DNA of 64,000 nt from Cyclobacterium sp. (GCF_014762705.1 NZ_JABURL010000091.1:58090-122089), one strand, 5' to 3'; positions 1 through 9,872 are shown, counted from the stretch's first letter. Numbers and translations are program-made. Notes: generated by a model from the sequence alone, not told the origin.

Positions 1-155
1 AGATCAAGTTTTGAACAATAGACTTCTACGGTTACTCCTTTGCTTGTATTGAATACCTTACCGCCCAAGCCCTTTGCTTGAGCAATGCGCGAAACGTGTG
101 GCCTAAACCCCACTCCCTGCACCTGTCCTTCAATATGAACGCTCCAAAATGGCAC
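1..155 (-). CDS. hypF: HypF N-terminus, partial (carbamoyltransferase, hydrogenase maturation)
   Basis: HypF makes the cyanide ligands of the NiFe-hydrogenase active site from carbamoyl phosphate. Only the first 51 codons are inside the window; the gene runs off the left edge. Translating the minus strand from a GTG at 155-153 gives VPFWSVHIEGQVQGVGFRPH followed by more acylphosphatase-like sequence. The GQVQGVGFRP core is the acylphosphatase signature that opens HypF. No ATG lies in frame, and the GTG overlaps the TAG of hypB by one base (TAGTG), which supports translational coupling. A free-standing acylphosphatase is the alternative, but the position behind hypB favours HypF. Confidence 0.85.
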   Translation of the reverse strand, partial: MPFWSVHIEGQVQGVGFRPHVSRIAQAKGLGGKVFNTSKGVTVEVYCSKLD

Positions 156-880
156 TAGACAGCAACTGAATCTGATGATTTTTTCTCTTTGATTTTAGCT
201 TTTAGCCAATTACACCAAGCCTCAATGCCCGTTCCGTCCAAAGAAGAAACTTCAATTACCTCGATACTGGGATTAATGGCCCTGGCATCATTGGTGACCG
301 CCTCGACGCTAAATGGGAGATAAGGCAGAAGGTCTGCCTTGGAAACCAACATCATTTCGCTGGTCAAAAACATTTTAGGATACTTTTGAGGCTTATCATC
401 ACCTTCTGTGGTGGCAATAAGTGTAACCCTATAATCTTCCCCAAGATCAAAAGAGGCTGGACAAACTAAATTGCCTACATTTTCAACGAAGAGCACATCC
501 AAACCGGAAATATCAAAACTCTTTAGAGCCTGCCACACCATCTGGGCCTCCAAATGGCAAATACCTCCCGTCACAATCTGTAAAGCTCTCCCTCCTACTT
601 CCTTGATGCGGTCTGCATCTCTTTCCGTTTCAAGGTCACCAACAAGAATACCCATGCTTATCTCATCCTTTAATCGTTTGACTGTTTCTTGCATAAGTGT
701 GGTTTTACCGCTTCCAGCAGATGAGGTGATGTTGATCATCAGCACTTTTTTTTCCGCCATCTGATTGCGGATACTCTCTGCCACAAAATCATTGGCCTGA
801 AGCAAATGGATGGTGGTATTGTCACAGGTAATGGTACCCCTGACATTTTTACTGGACTTAGGTACTTTGGTATTGGACAT
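155..880 (-). CDS. hypB: HypB, nickel-incorporation GTPase
   Basis: HypB is a cytoplasmic SIMIBI-class GTPase that delivers nickel with HypA to NiFe-hydrogenase large subunits. The 241-residue protein shows a P-loop SSAGSGKTT at residues 53-61, the GDLETERDADRI switch segment, the metal-site segment GGICHLEAQMV, ENVGNLVCPASFDLG, and a SKAD guanine-specificity motif. It lacks the N-terminal His-rich nickel store of some HypB proteins. It is followed with a one-base overlap by hypF, so the two are one operon. No hydrogenase structural gene lies in the window; the rest of the locus must lie beyond the left edge. Confidence 0.95.
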   Translation of the reverse strand: MSNTKVPKSSKNVRGTITCDNTTIHLLQANDFVAESIRNQMAEKKVLMINITSSAGSGKTTLMQETVKRLKDEISMGILVGDLETERDADRIKEVGGRALQIVTGGICHLEAQMVWQALKSFDISGLDVLFVENVGNLVCPASFDLGEDYRVTLIATTEGDDKPQKYPKMFLTSEMMLVSKADLLPYLPFSVEAVTNDARAINPSIEVIEVSSLDGTGIEAWCNWLKAKIKEKKSSDSVAV

Positions 881-996
881 AATGTAATCGTGTTTTTTTC
901 CAATATACCATTAAAAAAACCTTAAGCAGTGATTTAGTAATTTTTTTCTAAAAATCATTTAGGCCTACCAACAGATGCCTTAACTTAAAAAAATGA
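881..996. promoter_or_regulatory. hypB upstream region
   Basis: AT-rich spacer between hypB and the IS1182 remnant. It must hold the hypB promoter, read on the minus strand, but no confident consensus box was found. It belongs to a 316-base gene-free stretch (881-1196); the remainder is the IS end and a hairpin described separately. Confidence 0.3.
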
Positions 997-1049
997 AGAG
1001 GCTGTCTCAGAATAAATTTAAATTCACAGAATAGCCCCAAATGAGCGAT

Positions 1050-1086
1050 AGAGGCCGATTTTCATTAAATCGGCCTCTGTTTTTTT
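1050..1086 (+). terminator. Hairpin with T-run inside the IS1182 end
   Basis: A perfect 12-bp stem (AGAGGCCGATTT with AAATCGGCCTCT), a 5-base loop, then a run of Ts. It is a textbook rho-independent terminator on the plus strand, inside the untranslated end of the IS1182 remnant, and would stop transcripts entering from hypB's side. Confidence 0.75.
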
Positions 1087-1196
1087 GAATGCTGTTCAAA
1101 AATTCTTGTTTTGTGCCATTTCTTTAACTTTTTCATTTTCTATTTCGGTAATGGAAAATCCCTGCCTGTTTGAGTGACCAGAAGGCTTCTTTAAAG

Positions 1197-2339
1197 CTAA
1201 CCTGCCTTTAATGCGGTCATTTTGGCGATGTTATGGGCTATTAAATGGAGTCCTGTTTCAATATCTACCTTGTCCAGTCCTCTGAGCATGTAGCGCTTCA
1301 TTCCTTTGTTCTGCTTAAGGTGTCCGAAAACAGGTTCAACGTCTGTGGCCCTGCGTTTTCTTTTTTCCAGTCCCTGAGGTGAGGTCAGCCTTTTCTTTGC
1401 TTCGGATTTATATCTTTCAAGTTTTCTGTTTACCTCAATAGTCTTTTCATCCTTCATGGGTTTGCATGAAGCTGCCAGTGGGCATCCGGCGCACTTTGTT
1501 GCTGTATATTTTGCATACTCCTGTCTATATCCTGATGAAGTGGTTCTTATTCTGGTCCCGCTTCTTTCCATTGGCTGTCCGATTGGGCATATGTAAATAT
1601 CCCTGATATTGTCATAGTGAAGATTGTCAAGCAGTCCACGTTCCCTGTTTTTTCTTCCCTCTTCTCTGAGTTCTTTATGGAAGTAGTTGTACTTCACGTA
1701 TGCTTTGGTGCCGTTTTTTTCAAGTGCTGAGTAATTTTCTTCACTTCCGTATCCCGCATCTGCGGTAAGTGTCTCCGGATATGTACCGTAAAGATTATAG
1801 TACGATTCCAGGTGGGGAATGAGTGTATTGATGTCGTTGGCGTTCTGGTGTATGCTGTAGTTTACCACAAAGTGTCCGTGTGTGCTGAGCTGCAGGTTGT
1901 AGCCCGGTTTGAGCTGGCCATTTTTCATATGGTCTTCCTTCATCCTCATGAAAGTAGCATCCTGATCGGTCTTCGAATAACTGTTACGGCCCTGTAAAAC
2001 CTCTTCTTTCTGTTCGTATTCGGCAAGCTTTTCCGGCCAGTTCTTTCCTGCATACCTGAGTTTCTGCTTTACTTTAGGATCAACTTCCTTGCCCTCAAGC
2101 GCTGCGTTGATCTTTTCAACTGTCTCCCGTACTTTCTCCGGACTTGGATTTTCAAACTTCTCTTCAGGCTGTCCGAGCTCATCTTTGGCCACTTTGGAAG
2201 CATAATCCCAGAGTTCCTCAAGCTGTCTGCTTATCCGTTCCCTGCTTTTCTTTATGGTTTTCCCCCATACAAAGCTGTACCTGTTTGCATTGGCCTCTAT
2301 TTTGGTACCGTCAGTATATACCTTAAATCCGCAGTGCGG
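1197..2339 (-). pseudogene. IS1182-family transposase, N-terminus missing
   Basis: This is a DDE transposase missing its N-terminal half. A 331-residue frame from a GTG at 2192 is open, but the same frame continues upstream without a stop to about 2338 and there encodes the family motif YTDGTKIEANANRYSFVWGK, so 2192 is not the natural start. The C-terminal domain has the Cys cluster CAGCPLAASC and the family's final segment DVEPVFGHLKQNKGMKR. The frame is broken at its 5' side by the adjacent IS1380-like element. No intact copy lies in the window, so it is inactive unless complemented in trans. Confidence 0.85.
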
Positions 2340-2345
2340 ATTTAA
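2323..2345. repeat. Perfect 11-bp inverted repeat at the IS junction
   Basis: TTAAATCCGCA and its exact complement flank a single G, followed by an A-run. It sits where the IS1182 transposase frame ends and the IS1380-like element starts. A similar but not identical 9-bp palindrome with ATCC/GGAT arms lies at 3963-3983 on the far side of that element. Confidence 0.6.
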
Positions 2346-3790
2346 AAAAAGCCGAAAAAGTGGCTGAATTTATTCAATTCAGGCTTTTCCGGCTCGTTTT
2401 TTTTCACTTATTTAGGTGTTACTACCCATCCTTGATAAGCGGTATGAAAATTACGAATTCGACAGAAAAAATCACACCTTTCGGAGGTTTTAATTTTGTT
2501 TTTAACTCTTTCAAAAATTCTGGTCTCCCAGAACTCATTGATAATCATTTAGGAGTCAGGAGCTTAAGAGGAGGGTTTTCATACAGCGACATTTTTGCCA
2601 ATCATATGGCAATTTTCTTTAATGGTGGAGATTGTACTGAGGATATCAATGTCCACCTGAGAGACGCTCTGGAACAGATCCCTTCATTTTCAGTATGCAG
2701 TACAGATACAATTTTAAGGGGAATCAAAGAGCTTGCTGTTGATACAGAGATGTTTATAAACCCGTCCAGTGGAGTGAGCCATGAATTTAATATCAATGGA
2801 AAGCTCAACAACTTGTTGTTAAAATCAGCTTGTAAGACCGGATTACTCAAGTCAGGTGTTGCTTACGACCTCGATTATGACAACACCGTCATTCCAACTG
2901 AAAAGTACGATGCAAATAAAACATATAAACACGTCTATGGATATCAGCCAGGTATAGCCTCCATAGCACACCCTGAATTTTCACAGGCCATTCCTGTGTA
3001 CGTAGAGGGCAGAAATGGCAACAGTCAGGCCAAATATCTGCAGGCTGATACACTTACACGCATGTTTGGGCAGCTTACCAATGAAAATATCCGTATCGGA
3101 AGGTTCAGAGCCGATTCAGCATCCTATCAGGAAGAAGTTCTCCGCACACTGGAAGCACATACCGAAAGCTTTTATATACGGGCAAACAGATGTGCCAAAC
3201 TGGATAATATCCTTGGAAGTATAGCCCCTGAGAAGTGGCAGAAAATACGTTTGGGTGTACAGGAAATGGAAGTTACTGACCTATCCGACTACAAACCTTT
3301 CGGTAAAGACAGGTCTTACAGGCTGGTCATTACCAGAATCAGGCGTAAAGATGGGCAAGCAGATGTATTCAGTGGAGATGCATTTACTTATAGGGCTATT
3401 CTGACCAATGAACATACATCGTCCAATGAAGCTGTTGTAAGGTTTTATAACGCCCGGGGTGCAAGCGAACGCTTGTTTGATGTACTCAACAACGACTTTG
3501 GCTGGTCTAAGTTGCCCTGTTCGTTTCTGGCAGAGAATACTTCCTTTATGCTTATGACGGCTATGTATGCCAATTTTTACACCTATATTATTGGAGAATA
3601 TTCCAGAAAAGTTGATTGGCTTAAGCCTACCGACAGGCTCAAGAAGTTTATCTTCAGATTTATCACTGTTTCAGCCAAGTGGATAAGAACGGGAAGAAGA
3701 GAAGTGCTCAAACTGTTCACGAGTAAGGATTACAAGCCGATTTTGAACTAAATTCAGATAAAAACCCCTCAGGAGCTCAAAAAACAAAGA
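2340..3790 (+). mobile_element. IS1380-family insertion sequence (ends approximate)
   Basis: Complete IS1380-type transposase gene with short flanks, inserted in the IS1182 remnant. The left flank contains an imperfect hairpin (GCCGAAAAAG near 2351 and CTTTTCCGGC near 2385). I could not match clear terminal inverted repeats, so the borders are estimates bounded by the broken IS1182 frame on the left and the loss of recognisable sequence after 3780. Confidence 0.6.
2444..3751 (+). CDS. IS1380-family transposase
   Basis: A DDE transposase of 435 residues, the normal length for IS1380 transposases. The chosen start is the ATG at 2444 (MKITNSTEKITPFGGFNF); an upstream in-frame extension from 2360 reads through hairpin sequence and is unlikely to be made. 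Recognisable parts are the N-terminal GGFNFVFNSF segment, the catalytic-domain stretch SGVAYDLDYDNTVIP (first acidic cluster), the middle RFRADSASYQEEVL and the C-terminal FYNARGASERLFDVLNNDFGW. No frameshift or stop is seen, so it may be active. Confidence 0.9.
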   Translation: MKITNSTEKITPFGGFNFVFNSFKNSGLPELIDNHLGVRSLRGGFSYSDIFANHMAIFFNGGDCTEDINVHLRDALEQIPSFSVCSTDTILRGIKELAVDTEMFINPSSGVSHEFNINGKLNNLLLKSACKTGLLKSGVAYDLDYDNTVIPTEKYDANKTYKHVYGYQPGIASIAHPEFSQAIPVYVEGRNGNSQAKYLQADTLTRMFGQLTNENIRIGRFRADSASYQEEVLRTLEAHTESFYIRANRCAKLDNILGSIAPEKWQKIRLGVQEMEVTDLSDYKPFGKDRSYRLVITRIRRKDGQADVFSGDAFTYRAILTNEHTSSNEAVVRFYNARGASERLFDVLNNDFGWSKLPCSFLAENTSFMLMTAMYANFYTYIIGEYSRKVDWLKPTDRLKKFIFRFITVSAKWIRTGRREVLKLFTSKDYKPILN

Positions 3791-3929
3791 TTTATAGGGA
3801 AGAGGTATGCCTTTTCCATAAAAATTAAAGGTCTAAACCGTCCACTTCACCCTCAAACCTAAAATCCATTGTCTCAAAACTACAAATACACTTCAATCAA
3901 ATGGGAGAAATTCCTAAACTAGACCAAAA

Positions 3930-5275
3930 ATGAACACAAACAAGCAGATTCAAATCTCCAAACTAAAATCCTGCGGATTTTAGGAAATAAAATAATTCAA
4001 TCCTTGCTTGTTGCCATTCTAATATTGGCATCTGGCGTAGTGTATGCCCAGCAACCGGCCTTGCAGTATTTCAGGCCAAACGATAAAAACGGCCTGAATG
4101 TATTCGAGCCCTCAAAAGAGGATACAGTTATCTTTGATGGCCTCAAAGTAAGAGTAGGCGGTGATTTCGCCATGCAATTTCAAGGTATTAGGCAAAGCAA
4201 TACGGCAGGTAACCTGACCAAACTGGGATCAGACTTCAATTTGCCGTCTGCCAACCTCAACCTGGACGTCTAGGTATTGGACGGAGTTCGCATGCATCTT
4301 AGGACCTATCTTTCTTCCAGAGCACACAACGAAGCATGGATTAAGGGTGGATACATGAGAGTGGATAATCTTGACTTTGTTAAACCTGGGTTTCTGGAGG
4401 GAGTGATGAAATATGCAAGTATTACCATAGGGTTAGATGAGTTCAACTATGGGGACGCACGTTTCAGGAGAACAGACAATGCCAGAGGTATTTTCAACCC
4501 CTTTGTGGGGAATTATCTTATGGATGCATTCTCGACCGAGGCATTCGGAGAGCTTACAGTTCAAAAGAATGGTTTATTGGCGGTGGTTGGGCTCACAAAC
4601 GGTAAGCTCAATCAAAATGTAACGGTGAACGATAATACCGACAACAAGCCATCATTTTATGGCAAACTTGGATTTGACAAGCAACTTAATGAAGACTTCA
4701 GAGTGCGGTTAACAGGTTCCTGGTATATCAATAATGGTACATCAACTGGAACCTGGTTATATGGTGGTGACAGGGCAGGGACCAGGTATTATAATGTATT
4801 GTACACATTACCTGATGCCAATGGAGTTGCTGAAGGAGGTCCAAGAGATGGAAGGTTCAATGCCAGATTCACAAAACTTACCGCCTTACAGATCAATCCA
4901 TTCATCAAATTCAAGGGACTGGAATTCTTCGGGATATATGAATTGGCCGATGGGAGCAACGAATTCACAGCACCTCAAGCTGACACAGAGGGGGCATTTA
5001 CACAAATTGCCGCAGAGGTATTGTACCGGTTTGGAGCTGATGAGCGTTTCTATCTTGGGGGCAGATACAATACAGTGAGTGGCAAGATGCGTGAAAGTGC
5101 ATCAGAGAACCTCGATATCAGCCGGATCAACTTTGGTGGAGGCTGGTTTATTTCAAAGAACGTTTTAACAAAAGTTGAGTACATGAAGCAGCAATATGAA
5201 GGCAATGCTTGGACAGGGCGTTTTGCCGGGGCTGAATTTAGTGGAGTCGTGGTTGAAGCGGTGATTAGTTTCTGA
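3930..5275 (+). pseudogene. Porin-like outer-membrane protein with in-frame stop and disturbed start
   Basis: Beta-barrel porin-like protein (OprO/P-like in overall appearance): a signal peptide SLLVAILILASGVVYAQ followed by about 420 residues of alternating barrel strands ending in VVVEAVISF. A TAG at 4271-4273 interrupts the reading frame between NLDV and VLDGVRMHLR, with the frame intact on both sides, so one base change explains it. The start is also doubtful. ATG 3930 gives MNTNKQIQISKLK but then stops near 3981, whereas the frame of the signal peptide has no ATG; a one-base shift near 3965 would join them. No other start is convincing apart from TTG 4004. I call it a pseudogene with two lesions, unless the stop is an assembly error. 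Confidence 0.75.
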
Positions 5276-5281
5276 CGGAAC

Positions 5282-5318
5282 TCCCGTGTGGGTGACTCAT
5301 CCACACGGGATTCTTTTT
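5282..5318 (+). terminator. Rho-independent terminator after the porin gene
   Basis: Stem TCCCGTGTGG with CCACACGGGA around a 9-base loop, then TTCTTTTT. It starts seven bases after the porin stop codon. Confidence 0.9.
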
Positions 5319-5409
5319 ACTGCTGTGTAAAAGATAATGACTACAAAAATAAGTGTCAGGAGACTAAGATTTTTCAAGAGAAATACAGCATGAAAATTCA
5401 CATATTGAA

Positions 5410-5478
5410 GTATTTGAAATACAAACCATCATTTTTGATATTAAAATCGAACATTCTGAATTAAATTCCGTATCTTCG
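5410..5478 (+). promoter_or_regulatory. Candidate promoter/operator of the cus operon
   Basis: A palindrome GTATTTGAAATAC lies at 5410-5422, and TATCTTCG at 5471-5478 resembles the Bacteroidota -7 box TAnnTTTG, 18 bases before the GTG start of the next gene. A matching -33 box at normal spacing was not found, so this is tentative. Confidence 0.35.
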
Positions 5479-5496
5479 CATTAGATCTTCTCCAAA

Positions 5497-5931
5497 GTGC
5501 AACGTTTTAGAAAAATATCGGCCATCCTGCTTTCCATTCTGGTGCTGCTCAGTTCCACGAGCTACACCTTTGGTATGCATTTCTGCATGGGGCAGTTGCA
5601 GAGCATTGCACTTTTTTCCGGGGCTGAGCCCTGCGAAATGGCCACTCAAAAATCTCCTTGTGCCAATGATAAGCACGATCCAGATTGCGAACACCAGCAA
5701 GTAACTAAGAAAGTGTGCTGTGAAGACCAGACTGTTGTAATTGAGGGTCATGAAGACCTTACGCAAGTGACCAAAGTTGCGGTTCCTGATTTTCAAATGA
5801 TCGCAGTTTTCTACGCTGTGGTATCCTTTCTTTTCAGCGCTCCTGTAGTTGATTATTATTCGTATAACGATTATTCCCCCCCTCTGATTGTGCGTGACAT
5901 ACCTGTGCTCGTTCAATCCTTCCTTATTTAA
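5497..5931 (+). CDS. HYC_CC_PP-type small exported protein
   Basis: A 144-residue protein of the small family found beside metal RND pumps in Bacteroidota, with conserved HxC, CC and PP features. Here they are HFCMGQL near residue 28, KVCCED near residue 74 and YSPPLIV near the C-terminus. It starts with a hydrophobic signal segment (AILLSILVLLSSTSYTFG) and has a second hydrophobic stretch near residue 107. Many Cys and His residues suggest metal binding, but the family's biochemical role is not known. The start is GTG 5497; an in-frame TAG just upstream rules out a longer protein. It is the first gene of the cusA-cusC-cusB operon. Confidence 0.75.
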   Translation: MQRFRKISAILLSILVLLSSTSYTFGMHFCMGQLQSIALFSGAEPCEMATQKSPCANDKHDPDCEHQQVTKKVCCEDQTVVIEGHEDLTQVTKVAVPDFQMIAVFYAVVSFLFSAPVVDYYSYNDYSPPLIVRDIPVLVQSFLI

Positions 5932-6037
5932 GCTTTTCATTCAATTCTTTCACTAGGCATAGCATTATGCTGCGCCACAAGTGCATGCATTTGTATGCGC
6001 TCAAGTCAATCCAGTTTTAAAGAAAATTGAATGAAAA

Positions 6038-9000
6038 ATGCTCAATTCCATAATCAAATTCTTTCTCGAGAATAAGCTCGTTACCGTTCTCGTATTGCTA
6101 CTCATTGTAGCCTGGGGCATAGTCACTGCTCCTTTTAACTGGGAGGCAAGTTTCCTCCCACGTGACCCGGTTCCGGTTGATGCCATCCCGGACATTGGAG
6201 AAAACCAGCAAATCGTTTTCACCGAGTGGATGGGTCGTTCCCCGCAAGATGTGGAGGATCAAATCACCTATCCGCTCACCACAGCATTGCTGGGTCTTCC
6301 AGGTGTAAAAAGTGTGCGGAGTAGTTCTGCCTTTGGCTTTTCCAGCATCTACATCATCTTCAACGAAGACATTGAATTTTACTGGAGCCGGTCACGTGTA
6401 CTGGAAAAACTTAACTCTTTACCAAGTGGACTTTTACCCGTTGGTGTCCAGCCCAAATTAGGCCCTGATGCCACCGCCTTAGGCCAGGTGTATTGGTATA
6501 CGCTGGAAGGCAGGGACAAGGACGGAAACCCTACCGGAGGATGGGACTTACACGAACTGCGCACTATTCAGGACTATTACATCCGCTATGCCCTTACCAG
6601 TGTGGAAGGAGTGGCCGAAGTAGCTTCTGTAGGTGGGTATGTCAAGGAATATCAGGTAGATGTCGATCCTGCTGCCCTCAAGGCTCATGGGGTTTCCCTC
6701 ATGGATGTGATGCAGGCGGTAAGGAACAGCAACATCGATGTAGGTGCCAATACCATTGAGGTCAACAGGGTTGATTATTTTGTAAGAGGACTCGGGTATG
6801 TTAAAAAACTAAGTGATTTGGACGAGGCAGTGGTAAAAGTCACGGATAATGTACCGCTTCGCATAAAAGACATTGCAAAGGTCAATATCGGCCCTCAACC
6901 ACGGAATATGAGCGGCTTACTAGACAAATCAGGTGCCGAAGCTGTTGGTGGAGTGGTAATCGCCCGATATGGTGACAATCCGCTTAAAATCATTAATAGT
7001 TTAAAGGAAGAAATTGAAAAGATAGCCGTGGGTTTGCCCACTAAAACCCTGGAAGACGGTACGGTATCAAAGGTTACTATTGTTCCCTTTTATGACCGTA
7101 CCGGCTTGATTTACGAAACCCTGGGTACACTTTACGAGGCAATAAGCTTACAGATACTCATTACGATCATCGTCATTATTGTGATGTTGTATAACCTGAG
7201 GGCCTCTATTCTCATTTCCGCTTTGTTGCCTCTGGCGGTGTTGATGTGCTTCATTTTCATGAAATACGTTGGGGTAGATGCCAACATTGTGGCCTTGTCG
7301 GGTATCGCCATTGCCATAGGTACTATGGTTGACCTGGGCATTATCCTCAATGAAAATATACTCCGTCACATGGATGAGGCTCCTGATGGCCAATCCAAAC
7401 TGAAAACTGTCTATGACGCTACAACAGAGGTGGCTTCCGCCATCCTGACAGCAGTAAGCACAACCATTGTCAGTTTTTTACCTGTCTTTACACTTCAGGC
7501 AGCAGAGGGAAAACTTTTCGGACCATTGGCCTACACAAAGACTTTTGCATTGGTATCGGCTCTGATTTTTACGCTCATCATTATGCCCGCTTTTGCCCAT
7601 TGGATTTTCTCTATGAAAAAAGGTAAAGGACGATTTGGGCAATATTTCAATTACCTTTTGATAATAACAGGCCCTATTGTAGCATTTACGGTTTGGAACT
7701 GGGCAGGATGGGTACTCTTTGGTTTTGGGGTAATCAATGTATTATTACACCATTTTCCGGAAAAATTCGGAAAACACCGGAACCTGATGCTTGTCGGTTT
7801 TACGGTAGCCATGGTTGCCTGGCTACTGACTGTCGAATGGGTTCCATTAGGTGTTTCCAATAGTTTGCTAGTCAATTTCCTATTTATTGCAACCATTATT
7901 GCAGTGGTGCTGGGGGGCTTTGCCTTGTTCATCCGCCTATATCCCCGAATACTGATGTGGTGCCTTGATCATAAAGCACTGTTTTTAACACTTCCCGCCA
8001 TCATTCTTTTAATTGGAGCCAATATATGGATGGGTTTCGATAAAGTATTTGGTATCATTCCAAAAGCAACGGAGAAATTAGGTTGGGATATAAGAGAAAG
8101 TTCCGGTTGGTCAGCGATGACAGCAACTTTCCCCGGCATGGGCAAGGAATTTATGCCTTCACTAGATGAGGGAACCTTCCTGCTAATGCCAACATCTATG
8201 CCTCATGCAGGTGTGGAAGAAAACAGGGAAGTTTTGCAAAAACTGGATATGCTGGTAACCGCTATTCCCGAAGTAGAGATGGTAGTAGGTAAGGCCGGTC
8301 GGGCAGATACGCCAATTGACCCTGCTCCCATTTCCATGTTTGAAAATACCATCAGCTATAAAAGTGAATATGTTTCTGATATCAATGGGACTAAACTTCG
8401 CTTTAAAGTTAATAGAGATGGGCATTTTGAACTGAAGAACGGAGAGCTATACAACCATGAAACCATGTCTCCGGAGCAAATAGATGTCGGGCTGCTCATT
8501 CCTGATTCAGATGGTGAGTATTTCCGTCAATGGCGTGACCATATTAAATCCCCGGATGATATATGGAATGAAATTTTAGGGGTGGTCAATATTCCGGGAG
8601 TAACCTCCTCTCCCAGATTGCAGCCCATTGAAACCCGCCTGGTGATGTTACAAACCGGAATGCGGGCACCTATGGGTATAAAGGTCTATGGGCCGGATCT
8701 CGCAACTATTGAAGGATTTGGACTTCAACTGGAAAAATACCTGAAAGAAGTCCCTTCTGTTAAGGCCGAAGCAGTGTTTGCGGATCGAATTGTAGGGAAA
8801 CCCTATTTGGAAATTGATATCGACCGCATACAGATTGCCAGATATGGTCTAAGTATCAGAGATGTTCAGGACTATGTGGAAACAGCCATTGGCGGCATGC
8901 AAATCAGCAGGACTGTTGAAGGAAGGGAGCGTTTCCCCATCAGGGTACGCTACGCAAGAGAATGGAGAGATGATCCTTCTACCATAGAAACCATGCAGGT

Positions 9001-9862
9001 ACCAACCCCCACAGGATCATACATTCCACTGGGGCAATTGGCCAATATTACTTACCGTCCAGGCCCTGAAATGATCCGTGGGGAAAACAGTTTTCTGGTT
9101 GGGTACGTGCTGTTGGACAAAAAAGAGGGATTTGCAGAGGTGACGGTAGTGGAGGATGCCCAGCGGTATCTTAAGGAAAAAATAGATTCGGGAGAATTGA
9201 CAGTTCCGGCCGGGGTACGATACGTTTTTTCGGGCAGTTATGAAAACCAAATCCGCGCAGAAAAACGTCTGGCCATTGTAGTCCCCCTGTGTTTGATAGC
9301 CATTTTCCTCATCCTGTACTTCCAATTTAAATCTGTGGCTACCAGTATGATGGTTTTCACTGCCATCGCAATGGCCTTTGCAGGAGGTTTCATGATGCTC
9401 TGGCTCTACGGGCAGGGCTGGTTTTTCGACTTTTCAGTCTTTGGTACCAATATGCGGGAATTGTTCCAAATGAAAACCTACAACCTGAGTGTGGCGGTCT
9501 GGGTTGGCTTTATTGCCTTGTTCGGGATTGCCACTGATGATGGTGTGGTGGTGGCCACCTACCTCACACAAAGCTTTGAAAAGCACAGCCCGAAAAATAT
9601 CAAAGAGGTACGAAAAGCAGTTTTGGAGGCGGGTATGAAAAGGGTAAGGCCATGTCTGATGACCACTGCCACAACCCTGCTGGCGCTGCTACCTGTACTC
9701 ACTTCTTCAGGCAGGGGTTCAGATATCATGATTCCCATGGCGATACCATCGTTCGGGGGAATGGTGGTTGCCTTAATCACCCTTTTGATTGTACCTGTTT
9801 TGTATAGTTGGTGGGGGGAAAGAAGAGTGGAAAACAATCCTGAAGTATTTTCGGAATCATAA
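6038..9862 (+). CDS. cusA: CusA-type heavy-metal RND efflux pump
   Basis: Inner-membrane proton-driven pump exporting Cu(I)/Ag(I) through a CusB/CusC-like conduit. At 1274 residues it is about 200 longer than typical CusA. The N-terminus has the first TM helix, the DAIPDIGENQQIVFTEWMGR porter motif and TYPLTTALLGLPGVKSVRS. The central TM4 segment reads SGIAIAIGTMVDLGIILNEN, as in the family. After about residue 525 an extra block of roughly 130-150 mostly hydrophobic residues adds predicted TM helices before the second periplasmic half (EFMPSLDEGTFLLMPTSMPH). It lies between the HYC_CC_PP gene and a TolC-family gene 11 bases downstream. Assignment to copper/silver rests on the copper genes around it. 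Confidence 0.92.
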   Translation: MLNSIIKFFLENKLVTVLVLLLIVAWGIVTAPFNWEASFLPRDPVPVDAIPDIGENQQIVFTEWMGRSPQDVEDQITYPLTTALLGLPGVKSVRSSSAFGFSSIYIIFNEDIEFYWSRSRVLEKLNSLPSGLLPVGVQPKLGPDATALGQVYWYTLEGRDKDGNPTGGWDLHELRTIQDYYIRYALTSVEGVAEVASVGGYVKEYQVDVDPAALKAHGVSLMDVMQAVRNSNIDVGANTIEVNRVDYFVRGLGYVKKLSDLDEAVVKVTDNVPLRIKDIAKVNIGPQPRNMSGLLDKSGAEAVGGVVIARYGDNPLKIINSLKEEIEKIAVGLPTKTLEDGTVSKVTIVPFYDRTGLIYETLGTLYEAISLQILITIIVIIVMLYNLRASILISALLPLAVLMCFIFMKYVGVDANIVALSGIAIAIGTMVDLGIILNENILRHMDEAPDGQSKLKTVYDATTEVASAILTAVSTTIVSFLPVFTLQAAEGKLFGPLAYTKTFALVSALIFTLIIMPAFAHWIFSMKKGKGRFGQYFNYLLIITGPIVAFTVWNWAGWVLFGFGVINVLLHHFPEKFGKHRNLMLVGFTVAMVAWLLTVEWVPLGVSNSLLVNFLFIATIIAVVLGGFALFIRLYPRILMWCLDHKALFLTLPAIILLIGANIWMGFDKVFGIIPKATEKLGWDIRESSGWSAMTATFPGMGKEFMPSLDEGTFLLMPTSMPHAGVEENREVLQKLDMLVTAIPEVEMVVGKAGRADTPIDPAPISMFENTISYKSEYVSDINGTKLRFKVNRDGHFELKNGELYNHETMSPEQIDVGLLIPDSDGEYFRQWRDHIKSPDDIWNEILGVVNIPGVTSSPRLQPIETRLVMLQTGMRAPMGIKVYGPDLATIEGFGLQLEKYLKEVPSVKAEAVFADRIVGKPYLEIDIDRIQIARYGLSIRDVQDYVETAIGGMQISRTVEGRERFPIRVRYAREWRDDPSTIETMQVPTPTGSYIPLGQLANITYRPGPEMIRGENSFLVGYVLLDKKEGFAEVTVVEDAQRYLKEKIDSGELTVPAGVRYVFSGSYENQIRAEKRLAIVVPLCLIAIFLILYFQFKSVATSMMVFTAIAMAFAGGFMMLWLYGQGWFFDFSVFGTNMRELFQMKTYNLSVAVWVGFIALFGIATDDGVVVATYLTQSFEKHSPKNIKEVRKAVLEAGMKRVRPCLMTTATTLLALLPVLTSSGRGSDIMIPMAIPSFGGMVVALITLLIVPVLYSWWGERRVENNPEVFSES

Positions 9863-9872
9863 AAAAGAAGAC

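Larger units (their letters stand above)
997..2339 (-). mobile_element. IS1182-family insertion sequence, truncated
   Basis: The left end carries a terminal-repeat-like sequence at 997-1010 (AGAGGCTGTCTCAG), the kind of end seen in Bacteroidota IS1182 elements. The transposase frame then runs leftward to 1197. At about 2339 the frame is cut where the IS1380-family element begins, and no N-terminal transposase coding or second terminal repeat was found to the right of that element. It is therefore a dead remnant. Confidence 0.75.

Noticed and set aside
2144..2326. Plus-strand ORF opposite the IS1182 transposase
   Set aside because: Antisense of transposase coding sequence containing the DGTKIEANANRYS motif.
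5461..5940. Long minus-strand ORF opposite the HYC_CC_PP gene
   Set aside because: Opposite-strand shadow of a gene with a clear family match; no conserved protein features.
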